In this document: positions 9,688-18,326 of the stretch, piece after piece | How the letters are laid out: every line of letters begins with the position of its first letter | Numbering within the stretch: the first letter of the stretch is position 1 | Source of the DNA: Cellulomonas chitinilytica | GTDB lineage: Bacteria > Actinomycetota > Actinomycetes > Actinomycetales > Cellulomonadaceae | Assembly (NCBI RefSeq): GCF_016862675.1 | Contig: NZ_BONK01000006.1 | Span: 124,001-188,000, forward strand | Length of the DNA: 64,000 bases | Reading direction: 5' to 3' | Notes under the pieces: model-generated | Databases searched by the model: none | What the model saw: only the letters and a program-made list of their open reading frames with translations | What the model was told of the DNA's origin: nothing | Made by a program: the position numbers and the translations under genes

Positions 9688-10173
9688 GTGACGACCAGAC
9701 CTGCTGCGGCTCTCGCCCTGGCTGCCGCCCTGAGCGTCTCGCTCGGAGGCTGCGCTGACCCCGGGCTGCCGACACCAGGGATCGCCCTGGTCACGGCGGC
9801 CGACGGGACGACGTCCGTCGTGAGCCTGACGTGCGAGCCGGCGTCGACGTTCGAGCTGAGCCTGGGCACCGACCTGTGGTCGGAGCCGGACGTCGAGGTG
9901 GAGCTCGACGCACCCGGGTCCCGCCAGGAGATCAGCCTCCCGGCGATCGCCGACAGCGGCACCGTCGTGGCCGGAGACCAGCAGGTGGTCGACGAGATGT
10001 CCGGGCCGTTCGCCGTGCGCCTCTACGGCGACGGTGGCGCGCCCGTCGGCGCGGTGGTGTTCGACGGCACCCCGGAGGCGGGTCACGGGTCGGTGGTCCT
10101 GAACAACGGCGACAGCGAGCCGAGCGAGGTCGAGGCTGCCGACGTGGCCAGGCTGAACCAGCCCGCCTGCTAG
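9688..10173 (+). CDS. Secreted lipoprotein of unknown function
   Basis: A 161-aa protein starting at GTG 9688, preceded by an excellent Shine-Dalgarno AGGAGG. It has a lipoprotein signal (hydrophobic AAALALAAALSVSLGGC) with a lipobox ending at Cys22, so it should be tethered to the outer face of the membrane. The mature part (about 139 aa) is rich in Asp, Glu, Val and Gly and contains two further cysteines, one at the extreme C-terminus. I recognise no domain. It starts 12 nt after kdpE and could be co-transcribed, but its own strong ribosome site means this is not certain. Confidence 0.75.
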   Translation: MTTRPAAALALAAALSVSLGGCADPGLPTPGIALVTAADGTTSVVSLTCEPASTFELSLGTDLWSEPDVEVELDAPGSRQEISLPAIADSGTVVAGDQQVVDEMSGPFAVRLYGDGGAPVGAVVFDGTPEAGHGSVVLNNGDSEPSEVEAADVARLNQPAC

Positions 10174-10193
10174 CCGCGATCTCTGGTTCAGCC
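10151..10193. terminator. Inverted repeat between convergent genes
   Basis: An 11-bp inverted repeat (GGCTGAACCAG at 10151-10161, complement at 10183-10193) brackets the stop codon of the lipoprotein and that of the decayed hipA-like gene. It may act as a bidirectional terminator. The 21-nt loop makes it weaker than a classical one. Confidence 0.4.
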
Positions 10194-10749
10194 GCGGTCC
10201 CAGACCTCGTCGTTCGTGCGGACGGGAGTGCTGATCGTGTCGAGGAACGGGATGACCACCCGCCCGTCGACCCGCCTCGTGCTCGACAGGCCCCGTTGCG
10301 TCTGCTCGCTCAGCGCCCGGACGTGCGGCAGCACGACGTCGGCGAGCAGACGTCGGCGAACGCGACCCAGTGCTTCGCCTCCACCTCCCCGAAGCGCTTC
10401 TCGCCGCCGATCGATTGCGCGACCGACCGGTACCGCAGCCGTCCCGCCGTGTCAGGGATGAGGCCGGTCGAGACGTCGTAGAGGGGCGCGAACCGCACCC
10501 CTGGTCCGGCCAGCAGCAGTGAGTAGTTCTTGGCGTGGCCGTCCGGGGCGCCGAGCAGGTAGTTCGTGACGACCGCCTCGACGAACCGATCCACAGCCTC
10601 CTCGCCGACCGCGGAGCGGAGGCGTTGCGCGATGCGCGCGACGCCGGGACCGCCGTCCGCCTCGTACTTGCGCCTCGGCATGAGGGCGAACGTCTGGAGC
10701 ATGTCCTCCTGATGGATGCGCGCGACGTCACAAGTTTGTGATATCTGTC
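10188..10749 (-). pseudogene. Decayed HipA-like kinase (toxin) remnant
   Basis: The minus strand encodes the C-terminal half of a HipA-family serine/threonine kinase. Visible are IHQEDM, KYEADGGPG, NYLLGAPDGHAKNYSLLL (the kinase catalytic NxDxHxKN-like segment), and FAPLYDVSTG. The intact frame runs only from about 10738 to 10310. Upstream, a DRY motif resembling the family ERYDR motif lies in another frame, with a stop in between. Downstream, the frame shifts at a 14-bp near-tandem duplication (GACGTCGGC at 10335 and 10349) and similarity-like sequence continues out of frame to 10188. The N-terminal domain and any HipB partner are absent. I read this as a dead toxin-antitoxin relic; an independent 130-aa protein from ATG 10702 is the alternative. 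Confidence 0.75.
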
Positions 10750-10946
10750 CGCCTCAGCGAACCCCGACTGCGGGTGACGGGTGACGGTCCTCGCGATGAC
10801 GGGTGCGTGGCGTCCGCACAGGACGCCGACCGTCGGGGCGTTCCGCGCCCGATTTCGCTGCGCCCCACGGCGTCGTGCTGCCACACTCGCCTACGCCCAC
10901 GCTCCTACCGGCGACGGGAACCGGCCGTCAGAGCGAGGAGCGCAGG

Positions 10947-11564
10947 GTGTCGAACATCCGACCTGCCGCGCGGGCCAGGTTCGCCGACAGCGTCGACCTC
11001 GACCCGCACTGGCTCGCGACCCACGCCCCGACGGTCGTGTCCGTCGCCCGACCGCGGTGGATGTCGGTCGACCCGTACGGCCTCGCCGTCGGGGACCCGG
11101 TCCTGGCCCGGTGGTCCACCGTCCTCGACGTCACCGGTCACCACGTCGTCCTCGACCCGGACGACCCTGACCACGTCCGGTTCTTCGCCGAGTACGGGCC
11201 GTACTCCGCAGCCGCGATGGTCGGGATGACCGGCCCGGGCGACGTGGTGCTGGAGGCGGTCGACGGGGAGTGCGTGGGCCTCTACCTGACGGACGCCGAG
11301 CTCGCCGAGTCCCGGATCGACGTGTCGGGCGACGAGTGGCGGACGCAGCACTGCACGCGGGGTTCCGGGTGTCCCGGACGGTTCCGCGCACGGACCGCCA
11401 TCCGGTCGCGACTGCCGTGGTTCCTGATCCGCCTCGGTGTCGCACAGAAGGCCGCTCGCGACTGCGGCTGCCACGACTGGTACCGCTCCGGCGACGACGA
11501 CTGGCGCTGCTACCACTGCCTGGTCGGGCACTCGACCACCCGACCGCCGGCGCCGGGGTGCTGA
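10947..11564 (+). CDS. Hypothetical protein with Cys-rich C-terminus
   Basis: A 205-aa protein of unknown function. The GTG at 10947 is chosen because GAGGAG lies just upstream; the frame is open further back to 10803. The first two thirds look like a soluble alpha/beta domain (WMSVDPYGLAVGDPVLARW, VRFFAEYGPYSAAAM). The last 70 residues hold seven cysteines in spaced clusters (HCTRGSGC, DCGCHDWY, RCYHCLVGH) that could bind zinc. The next gene starts at the stop codon (ATG 11564 overlaps the final base), so they are probably coupled. No homologous family is recognised. Confidence 0.65.
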   Translation: MSNIRPAARARFADSVDLDPHWLATHAPTVVSVARPRWMSVDPYGLAVGDPVLARWSTVLDVTGHHVVLDPDDPDHVRFFAEYGPYSAAAMVGMTGPGDVVLEAVDGECVGLYLTDAELAESRIDVSGDEWRTQHCTRGSGCPGRFRARTAIRSRLPWFLIRLGVAQKAARDCGCHDWYRSGDDDWRCYHCLVGHSTTRPPAPGC

Positions 11565-11998
11565 TGTCGTCGTCACCACCGCCGGCGACGATGCCGAGGT
11601 CGACGAGCTGGCGTGCCCTCGCCGTATCGGCGGCGATGCCCCTCGCCCTGGCCGCCGCAGTGGCGGCGACGAGCTTCACGGGGATCTCGCTCATCTTCCT
11701 CGTCGGCGGGGTGGTGGTGGTCGCGCTGGCCCGGATCGCGTCGGGCTTCCCGTCGCCCCGCGCGGACGGTCCGCCGAGGCGGTTCTCGGAGCTGGCCGGT
11801 GCGTCACGGGAGTACCTGGAGCTCCACGGGGCGAACGTGGGCCTGCGGCCCGGGCTCGCGACCGTCGTCGTGCGGGTGCTGTGGTCACCGCTCGTCATGA
11901 GCCTCGTCCTGCTGTGGGGGCACGCGTTCGTGGACCTCGCCGCGCAGGTGTGGCACGAGGTGGGCACGCTCGGTGCTTCGCCGTTCGATCGCGTCTGA
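11564..11998 (+). CDS. Small hypothetical membrane protein
   Basis: A 144-aa protein with two adjacent N-terminal hydrophobic segments (about residues 16-60, ending VGGVVVVALARI) and a third near 100-125 (VLWSPLVMSLVLLWGHAFV), joined by a polar loop rich in Arg and Glu. It begins at ATG 11564, touching the stop of the preceding Cys-rich gene, and is followed 9 nt later by another membrane protein. The three genes probably form one small operon. No function is apparent. Confidence 0.6.
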   Translation: MSSSPPPATMPRSTSWRALAVSAAMPLALAAAVAATSFTGISLIFLVGGVVVVALARIASGFPSPRADGPPRRFSELAGASREYLELHGANVGLRPGLATVVVRVLWSPLVMSLVLLWGHAFVDLAAQVWHEVGTLGASPFDRV

Positions 11999-12007
11999 GG
12001 GGTTGTC

Positions 12008-12616
12008 GTGGGCATCTACTGGCCGCCGTTCGTGGGCGGGATCGTGCTAGGTGCCACGTCTGCCATCGCCGACCGGCCCGAGATCGGGGAGGTCGTGCTG
12101 CGCTTCAGGTCGAACGACATCGCCAGGCTGTGCAGCTGGGTCGTCATGCTTCCGCTCGCGGTGCTTCTCATGGTGCTCGCGTTCGCGTCCTACCCCACGA
12201 TCGATCCCGTGGCAGTCGTCCTGTCGTTAGGGACGTGGATCATGGCGGCGAGCTGCTTCCTGATGCCGTCGGTCGCACTGCACGAGAACGCACTCGTCAT
12301 CGTCAACCCGTTCCATCTCCGGGTCGTGAGTCGGCACGCCGGGCTGAGCTTCACGTCGTCGAGCTTTCTGTCCATCGTCACGTCACGTCCTCCGCGTTCC
12401 TTCCGGGCGCTCGCGATCGAGGGTTCACAGCTGTCGACCGCGTTGGCCAGGCCGACGCGGGTGACGTCCGTCGCCGCTGCGCTCACCGCGGCGAACGAAG
12501 CGCACCCCCTGGGCATCGATGTTCCTGAGGTGGCGCGGGTCGCGGCTCCGCTCGCCAGCTTCTGGTTCGGCCTCGCCATCCTGGGGATCGCTGCCACTGC
12601 CGCTGCGGCGTGGTAG
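12008..12616 (+). CDS. Hypothetical membrane protein, PH-like middle domain
   Basis: A 202-aa protein starting at GTG 12008 after the purine-rich GAGGGG. Hydrophobic segments are seen at about 38-60, 68-90 and 182-202. The middle part (VALHENALVIVNPFHLRVVS and following) resembles the strand pattern of bacterial PH-like or YcxB-like domains, but the similarity is too weak to name a family. It is the last gene of a three-gene unknown cluster. A 258-bp gap follows before the rhamnogalacturonan lyase. Confidence 0.6.
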   Translation: MGIYWPPFVGGIVLGATSAIADRPEIGEVVLRFRSNDIARLCSWVVMLPLAVLLMVLAFASYPTIDPVAVVLSLGTWIMAASCFLMPSVALHENALVIVNPFHLRVVSRHAGLSFTSSSFLSIVTSRPPRSFRALAIEGSQLSTALARPTRVTSVAAALTAANEAHPLGIDVPEVARVAAPLASFWFGLAILGIAATAAAAW

Positions 12617-12708
12617 TGCTTCCGTTCCCGCGTCTCCCGACCGGTGGGCGCACGGATGACGCGACGGCGGGCGGTGTGGCACGGGAGAGGGATAGCGTTT
12701 TCCGTCGT

Positions 12709-12727
12709 GTGGTGGCGCTCCCACCAC
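12709..12727 (+). promoter_or_regulatory. CelR/CebR-like LacI-family operator candidate
   Basis: The 14-mer TGGTGGCGCTCCCA at 12710-12723 differs at two positions from TGGGAGCGCTCCCA, the known operator of the actinobacterial LacI-family regulators CelR and CebR. It sits in a symmetric hairpin (GTGGTGG-N5-CCACCAC, 12709-12727) about 150 bp before the PL11 start. The rest of the 258-bp gap (12617-12874) shows nothing else clear except the GAAAGGA ribosome site at 12861. Confidence 0.5.
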
Positions 12728-12874
12728 GGAATCGGTCGTTCTCGCCGCTGACGGTGTCATCCGGACGATTCACCGGCTAGGTTCGGCGGTGGTCGGGGCA
12801 ACGGCGCCTCGGCCGCTTCTCGTCCGGCGTGCAATCACCGGCGGGCAGCCCTGCCGATTTGAAAGGATTCAACG

Positions 12875-15448
12875 ATGAGTCGTCCCCACCTCGGTGGTCG
12901 TCTGGCTGCCGTCGGCGGAGTCGCAGCACTGGTCGGGTGCCTGGCCGTCCCGGCGGCGAGCGCGGCGCCACCCGGCCCCGGCGCGGGCTCCGGCACCAGC
13001 GGTCTGACGATGGAACGGCTCGACCGCGGCCTGGTCGCCGCCACGACGAGCGAGGGCGTGTTCGTGTCCTGGCGCCTGCTCGCCCCCGAGGTCACCGGCG
13101 CCACGGCGACCGGCCTGACCGGCCCGGCGTTCGCCGTCTACCGCGACGGCACCAAGGTCGCGACGGTCACGGACTCGACGAACTACCTCGACACCGCCGG
13201 CACCCCGACGAGCCGCTACAAGGTCGCCGCGGTCGTCGACGGGCACGAGGTCGACGGCGCCGAGGCGACCCCGTGGGCGCAGCCGTCCCTCGACATCCCC
13301 CTGCACAAGCCGGCCGACGGGGTCACGCCGGTCGGGGAGGCGTACACGTACTCGGCGAACGACATGTCGGTCGGGGACGTGGACGGCGACGGGCAGTACG
13401 AGTACGTCGTCAAGTGGGACCCGTCGAACTCGAAGGACGTCAGCCAGGTCGGCTACACCGGCAACGTCTACGTCGACGCGTACGAGCAGGACGGCACGCA
13501 GCTGTGGCGGATCGACCTGGGCGTGAACATCCGGGCGGGCGCGCACTACACGCAGTTCCCCGTCTACGACTTCGACGGCGACGGCAAGGCCGAGCTGATG
13601 ATGAAGACGGCCCCGGGCTCGAAGATCACCACGTACAAGGCCGACGGCTCCGTGAAGTCGGAGAAGTACGTGACGATCCCGAAGGACGACCGCAAGGCCG
13701 GGGTCACCGACACCGTCGACTACCGGCTGAGCAAGACCGGCTACTACGAGCACCTCGTGACGATGTTCAAGGGCTGGTCGACGCACCCCGAGGTCGTCGC
13801 CGGGCACTGGCCGGCCACGCTGGAGCAGGCGTTCGGCATCGCGCCGCAGTACACCTACCCGCTCAGCGACGCGGACGCCCGGTCGCTCGTCGACTACTTC
13901 ATGGACGTCTACGCGCCCGCCCGCTCCACGCGCAACGTGCTGCGCAACTTCGAGGGCTTCATCGTCGACGGCCCCGAGTACCTGACGGTCTTCGCCGGGG
14001 ACACGGGCAAGGAGCTCCAGACGGTCGACTACAAGCCCGGCCGCGACGACGACGGGCTGCTCTGGGGCGACTACGCGATGGCCCGCATCGAGCCGGGCAA
14101 CCGCGTCGACCGGTTCCTGTCCGGGGTGGCGTACCTCGACGGGAAGAACCCGTCGGCCGTCTTCGCCCGCGGGTACTACACGCGCTCGACGGTCATCGCG
14201 TACGACTGGGACGGCCGTGCGCTCAAGGAGCGGTGGTACGTCGACTCGGGCCACGTGCCGATGACGAACCCGTTCAACGACGGCCCGCACGGGCGCGACG
14301 GCACGGACCCGGAGTTCGGGACGCTCACGACGCAGGGCTTCCACTCGCTGTCCGCGGCGGACGTGGACGGCGACGGGAAGCAGGAGATCGTCTACGGCTC
14401 CGCGACGATCGACGACGACGGGTCGCTCCTGTACTCGTCGTTCGACACCCTGCCCGCCGGCAGCGCGGCACCGGGCCAGTACGTCCGGCTCGGCCACGGC
14501 GACGCCATGCACGTGACGGACATCGACCCGGACCGTCCTGGCCTGGAGATCTACACCTCCCACGAGGGTGCGACGTTCGCGCCGTACGGCATGGACCTGC
14601 GTGACGCCAGGACCGGCCAGGTCATCTTCGGCAAGTACTCCGGCGCCGACACGGGCCGCTCGATGGTCGGCGACGTGCTGCCGGGCGTGCGCGGGCTGGA
14701 GGTCTGGGCGAGCCTGCCCGGCGGCTCCGGGTCGCTCGGTCTGTACTCGGCGACCGGCACGTTCACGCCCGGGGCCATCCCCGGCACGAACATGAGCATC
14801 AAGTGGCTGCCCGACGGGACGACGCAGATCGTCAACGGCTCCGCCGACCAGGACGTCACGATCGACGACTGGACCCGCGGCCGTCAGCTCACCGCGACCG
14901 GCACCCGGTCGAACAACGGCACCAAGGGCAACCCGTCGCTCGTCGCCGACGTCCTCGGCGACTGGCGCGAGGAGCTGCTGGTCCGCACGGCCGACTCGTC
15001 GGCGATCCGGGTCTTCACGTCGACGGCCGTCAGCCACCGGAACATGTACACGCTCATGCAGGACCCGCAGTACCGCGTCGAGGTGGCCCGGCAGCAGACG
15101 ACGTACAACCAGCCGTCCGACGTCGGCTTCTACCTCGCGTCCGACACCGACTTCACGCAGGTCCCGGTCGCGCAGTTCTGGGCGCCGGGGTCGGTGGACG
15201 CGCTGCAGTCCTCGCTCCAGGCCGCGATCGCGTCGAAGGACGTCCGCGGGCCGGTCGCCGCGGTGCTCCTCGCGGCCGTGAAGGCGGCCGACCTGGCCGC
15301 CGACCACGGAGCCGACAAGGCGGCCGTCGCGTCACTGCAGGTGTTCGTCAAGGCGCTCACCCCGCCCGGGCGCGCGTCGAGCGTGTCCGACTCCGCACGG
15401 GCGTCGCTGACCTACCAGGCGAACCAGGTGGTCGCCATGCTCCGCTGA
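12875..15448 (+). CDS. Secreted rhamnogalacturonan lyase, family PL11
   Basis: An 857-aa extracellular polysaccharide lyase that cleaves the rhamnogalacturonan-I backbone of pectin by beta-elimination. A signal peptide spans about residues 1-31 (cleavage near ASA-APP). The body matches YesW/YesX-type PL11 enzymes: a fibronectin-like N-terminal domain, then an eight-bladed propeller with calcium-binding repeats such as DVDGDGQYE, DFDGDGKAE and DVDGDGKQE. The last about 85 residues form a helical FIMAH-type module found at the C-terminus of secreted enzymes. The ATG at 12875 follows GAAAGGA. A terminator follows the gene. The neighbouring galactanase removes RG-I side chains, so the pair should act on the same polymer. 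Confidence 0.93.
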   Translation: MSRPHLGGRLAAVGGVAALVGCLAVPAASAAPPGPGAGSGTSGLTMERLDRGLVAATTSEGVFVSWRLLAPEVTGATATGLTGPAFAVYRDGTKVATVTDSTNYLDTAGTPTSRYKVAAVVDGHEVDGAEATPWAQPSLDIPLHKPADGVTPVGEAYTYSANDMSVGDVDGDGQYEYVVKWDPSNSKDVSQVGYTGNVYVDAYEQDGTQLWRIDLGVNIRAGAHYTQFPVYDFDGDGKAELMMKTAPGSKITTYKADGSVKSEKYVTIPKDDRKAGVTDTVDYRLSKTGYYEHLVTMFKGWSTHPEVVAGHWPATLEQAFGIAPQYTYPLSDADARSLVDYFMDVYAPARSTRNVLRNFEGFIVDGPEYLTVFAGDTGKELQTVDYKPGRDDDGLLWGDYAMARIEPGNRVDRFLSGVAYLDGKNPSAVFARGYYTRSTVIAYDWDGRALKERWYVDSGHVPMTNPFNDGPHGRDGTDPEFGTLTTQGFHSLSAADVDGDGKQEIVYGSATIDDDGSLLYSSFDTLPAGSAAPGQYVRLGHGDAMHVTDIDPDRPGLEIYTSHEGATFAPYGMDLRDARTGQVIFGKYSGADTGRSMVGDVLPGVRGLEVWASLPGGSGSLGLYSATGTFTPGAIPGTNMSIKWLPDGTTQIVNGSADQDVTIDDWTRGRQLTATGTRSNNGTKGNPSLVADVLGDWREELLVRTADSSAIRVFTSTAVSHRNMYTLMQDPQYRVEVARQQTTYNQPSDVGFYLASDTDFTQVPVAQFWAPGSVDALQSSLQAAIASKDVRGPVAAVLLAAVKAADLAADHGADKAAVASLQVFVKALTPPGRASSVSDSARASLTYQANQVVAMLR

Positions 15449-15465
15449 CCCGGAGCGGACCACGC

Positions 15466-15501
15466 GCAGCCCCGGTCGGGACGATCCCCGGCCGGGGCTG
15501 C
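15466..15501. terminator. Terminator after the PL11 lyase
   Basis: A perfect 10-bp GC-rich inverted repeat (GCAGCCCCGG at 15466-15475, complement at 15492-15501) starts 18 nt past the PL11 stop codon. It could also serve leftward transcription from the galactanase. Confidence 0.75.
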
Positions 15502-15508
15502 GTCGTCG

Positions 15509-15586
15509 TCAGGCGTTCCAGGAGACCTCGACGTCGAGCACCCACGTCACCCCTAAGCGGTCCGTGAGCATGCCGTAGAGCGGGAC
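15509..15586 (-). pseudogene. Remnant of a VOC/PhnB-like protein C-terminus
   Basis: Directly downstream of the galactanase stop, the minus strand reads 25 codons plus a stop (VVPLYGMLTDRLGVTWVLDV and a short tail). This is a good match to the C-terminal signature of PhnB-type VOC proteins (normally GxxTDxFGVxW). Nothing upstream belongs to it: the frame enters the galactanase coding region. It contains a TTA leucine codon, rare in this GC-rich genome, where the family has Phe. I read it as the scar of a deleted gene. Confidence 0.6.
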
Positions 15587-15591
15587 CACGC

Positions 15592-18282
15592 TCAGTGCGT
15601 CACGGCACCCCCGCTCAGGCGGCGGCGACGGACGGCCACCGCCGCGGTGCCCGCGAGCACCAGCACGCCGGCGAGGGCGAGGATGCCCTCGATCTGCGCA
15701 CCCGTGGCGGCGAGCGTGCCGGACGACGCCGCGGTCACCGTGATCTCCACCTGGGCGAGCACCTCACCCGTCGTCACGTTCCGGAGCTGCACGTGGTGCA
15801 CGCCCGCCGGCAGGTTCGCCGGCAGGGTGACGGTGGCCGTCGCGGTGCCGTTCACGACCGGCACCGTGGCGAGCTTCTGGTACGTGCTCGCGACGCCGAC
15901 CTCGACCTCGGTGACCGTCAGGCCGGTCGCCGTGATCGTCACCGTGTCGCCCGGGTGGGCGGAGGTGCGGCTCGCGGTGACCGTGGGCGGCGCGGGCGTC
16001 GCGGACGGGGAGGCCGTCGCGGTCGGGGAGGCCGAGGCGGAGGGTGTGGCCGAGGCGGACGGGGACGACGACGGCGAGGTGCTCGGCGTCGGCTCCGGGA
16101 CCGCGACGAGCCCGTTCAGGGCGACCTGGACGACGGCCGTCGCGTCGTCGACGTCCTGCTGCGTCGCCTGGCTCCCGGCCTGGACGACGTGCGCGACGGC
16201 GACCGCCTCGTCGAGCTCGGCGAGCGACTCGGGCGTCCACGCGGCCCGGTCGACGGACGCCGCGTCGGCGAGCACCGCCTCGAGCGCGCTCGTGTCGACG
16301 GACACCGTGGGCTGCGCCGGGACGAGACGGACCTCGTCGAGCGTGCCCCACGCGCCTGCGGAGAGGGCGAACCGGGCGCCGACGGTGACGACGCCGTCGT
16401 CTCCGACCTGGACCGGGACCGTGGCCGTCCGCCACTCCTTGTAGCCCGCGATCTCGAGCGGCGCGCTGACCTCGCCGGACGACGTCGTGGCGAACAGCTC
16501 CCGTGCGTCGCTGCTGGGGGAGTTCGTGCCCTGGGTCGTCGCGGAGAGGACGTACGCGCCGGGCGGGACGTCCTCGATGTGCTGCGTCACCTCGAACGAG
16601 TAGGCGCTGCCGGACCAGAAGGCCACGCCCTTCGCGCCGCTGAACGGGGTGTCCGTCCCGATGGTCGGGACGGCGGTGGAGAACGCCCACATGCTCGTGT
16701 CCGGGTCCTCGAACCCCGGGTTGACCACCACGTTCTCGGCCCGCACGTCCACGGTCGCGGTGACGTCGATGCCGGTCGTGGTCCGGCCGGGGATCACGTA
16801 CGTGCCCGGCCCGCGGATCCAGCTGACGGCGCCGCTCCAGTAGACGGTCGGGTGCTCGACGGACCGGTCGTTGTAGGTGACGGCGACCGAGTCGGGCAGG
16901 TCGACGGGCTCCCCGGCGCGGAGGTCGAGCGCGACGGTCTCGACCTGCGTGACGACGCGCGGTGCGGTGGCGCCGGTGCGGACGTACTGGAAGGTGCGCA
17001 GCGACCCGAGCGGGTTGCCCTCGACGTCGAACAGCGCCTGGTTGTCCCACGACGACCCGCCGAACCACTGACCGGCGTCCACGGGGTCGAACTCACCGGC
17101 GTAGCTCGCGGCCCAGCCGGAGCCGTCGTGCTCCCACAGCAGCTTGTTGGCGTCCAGCGCCGACGGCGGACCGACGGGCAGCCACGCGGGCTCCCACCAG
17201 AACGCGCCGATGCCGGCGGGGCCGACGTCCACGACGGCCCGGATGACGTCGCTGAGCTCGTCGGCCTGGCCCTGCACGGAGGCGGCGTAGCGGTTGTTCG
17301 TCGTGGAGGTGGTGATGGTGTTCTGCCACCCGTCGCCGTCGTCGAACGTGTAGTTCCACGAGGTCTCGGCGACCATGACCAACTTGTCGTACGAGTCGGC
17401 GACCGTCTTCAGGGACGACGTGAGGTTGGCGAGCGTCCCGTGCCAGTACGGGTAGTACGAGCTCGCGAAGACGTCGTAGTCGACGTGGTTGCCGTCGAGC
17501 GCCGCGGCGTACGAGGGGTAGCGGCCGTTCTCCGGGTTGGTGAAGTGGACGGCGACGAGCGCGTCGGGGAACACGTCCCGGGCGGCAGCGCTGCCCGCCT
17601 GGTAGACGGCCGCGCAGGGCGCCCAGTTGGCCGTGGTGGCGCCGGCCGACGGGCACGCGATGCCCGCGACGCCGTTGTTGGTCTCGTTGCCGACCTGGAC
17701 CATCGTGACGTCGACGCCCGCGTCCTTGAACTGCGTGAGCGCGTCCGTCGTGAAGGTGCCGACGGCGGCGGCGGTCTGCGCGGCGTCGAGGCTCGCCCAC
17801 GCCTTGGGGGCCTTCTGCTTGGCCGGGTCGGCCCAGAAGTCGGAGTAGTGGAAGTCGACGAGCACCTGGAGGCCGGCCGCCGTGGCGCGCTCGCCGATCT
17901 GGACGGCGCGCGGGACGTCGACGGTGCCGCCGCCGTACCCGTTCCCCTCGCTGTCCCAGGGGTCGTTCCACACGCGGATGCGGACGTGCGTGACGCCGTG
18001 GTCGGCGAGCACGTCGAACAGGTCGGCGACCTGGCCGTCGTCGTCCCGGAACGTGACGCCGCTCGCCTCGAGCGACAGGACCGACGAGACGTCGACCCCC
18101 GCGGCGAAGTCGTCGGGCAGGCCCTCGACCTTCTGCACGACGATGCCGGCCTCGACGGGGCCGCCGTCGGTGGCGGCGGAGAGGGCGGCGGGGGCGATGA
18201 GGCCGACGCCGGCGGCGATGGCGACGATCGTGCCGCGCCGGGCGAGGGGGGATCGGGGGCGGGGTCTCTTGTGCGTCGTCAT
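15592..18282 (-). CDS. Cell-wall-anchored endo-beta-1,4-galactanase (GH53)
   Basis: An 896-aa modular enzyme hydrolysing the (arabino)galactan side chains of pectin. In order: a signal peptide (1-37); a GH53 catalytic domain (about 55-435) with acid/base Glu200 in GNETNNG and nucleophile Glu306 in VAETSWN; a bacterial Ig-like domain (about 450-515); a jelly-roll CBM-like domain starting NPGFED (521-655); a helical FIVAR-like domain (about 663-727); a Ser/Thr/Pro linker (730-768); an Ig-like domain; and the sorting signal LAATG (857-861), a hydrophobic helix and RRRR. The LAxTG form suits an actinobacterial class E sortase. The start is ATG 18282; the frame is open further upstream, but the signal peptide fixes this start. 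Confidence 0.93.
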   Translation of the reverse strand: MTTHKRPRPRSPLARRGTIVAIAAGVGLIAPAALSAATDGGPVEAGIVVQKVEGLPDDFAAGVDVSSVLSLEASGVTFRDDDGQVADLFDVLADHGVTHVRIRVWNDPWDSEGNGYGGGTVDVPRAVQIGERATAAGLQVLVDFHYSDFWADPAKQKAPKAWASLDAAQTAAAVGTFTTDALTQFKDAGVDVTMVQVGNETNNGVAGIACPSAGATTANWAPCAAVYQAGSAAARDVFPDALVAVHFTNPENGRYPSYAAALDGNHVDYDVFASSYYPYWHGTLANLTSSLKTVADSYDKLVMVAETSWNYTFDDGDGWQNTITTSTTNNRYAASVQGQADELSDVIRAVVDVGPAGIGAFWWEPAWLPVGPPSALDANKLLWEHDGSGWAASYAGEFDPVDAGQWFGGSSWDNQALFDVEGNPLGSLRTFQYVRTGATAPRVVTQVETVALDLRAGEPVDLPDSVAVTYNDRSVEHPTVYWSGAVSWIRGPGTYVIPGRTTTGIDVTATVDVRAENVVVNPGFEDPDTSMWAFSTAVPTIGTDTPFSGAKGVAFWSGSAYSFEVTQHIEDVPPGAYVLSATTQGTNSPSSDARELFATTSSGEVSAPLEIAGYKEWRTATVPVQVGDDGVVTVGARFALSAGAWGTLDEVRLVPAQPTVSVDTSALEAVLADAASVDRAAWTPESLAELDEAVAVAHVVQAGSQATQQDVDDATAVVQVALNGLVAVPEPTPSTSPSSSPSASATPSASASPTATASPSATPAPPTVTASRTSAHPGDTVTITATGLTVTEVEVGVASTYQKLATVPVVNGTATATVTLPANLPAGVHHVQLRNVTTGEVLAQVEITVTAASSGTLAATGAQIEGILALAGVLVLAGTAAVAVRRRRLSGGAVTH

Positions 18283-18304
18283 GACACTCCGTCGGGTCGT
18301 GAGC

Positions 18305-18326
18305 GCCGCCGTTGGCTGACGGCGGC
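18305..18326 (-). promoter_or_regulatory. Hairpin in the galactanase leader
   Basis: The inverted repeat GCCGCCGT/ACGGCGGC (18305-18312 and 18319-18326) begins 22 nt upstream of the GH53 start codon, inside the probable 5' leader and next to the palindromic operator candidate. Its role is unknown. Confidence 0.35.

Noticed and set aside
12694..12705. GATAGCGTTTTC considered as a generic LacI-type operator before PL11.
   Set aside because: Only four of six base pairs are symmetric; the nearby CelR-like motif is much stronger.
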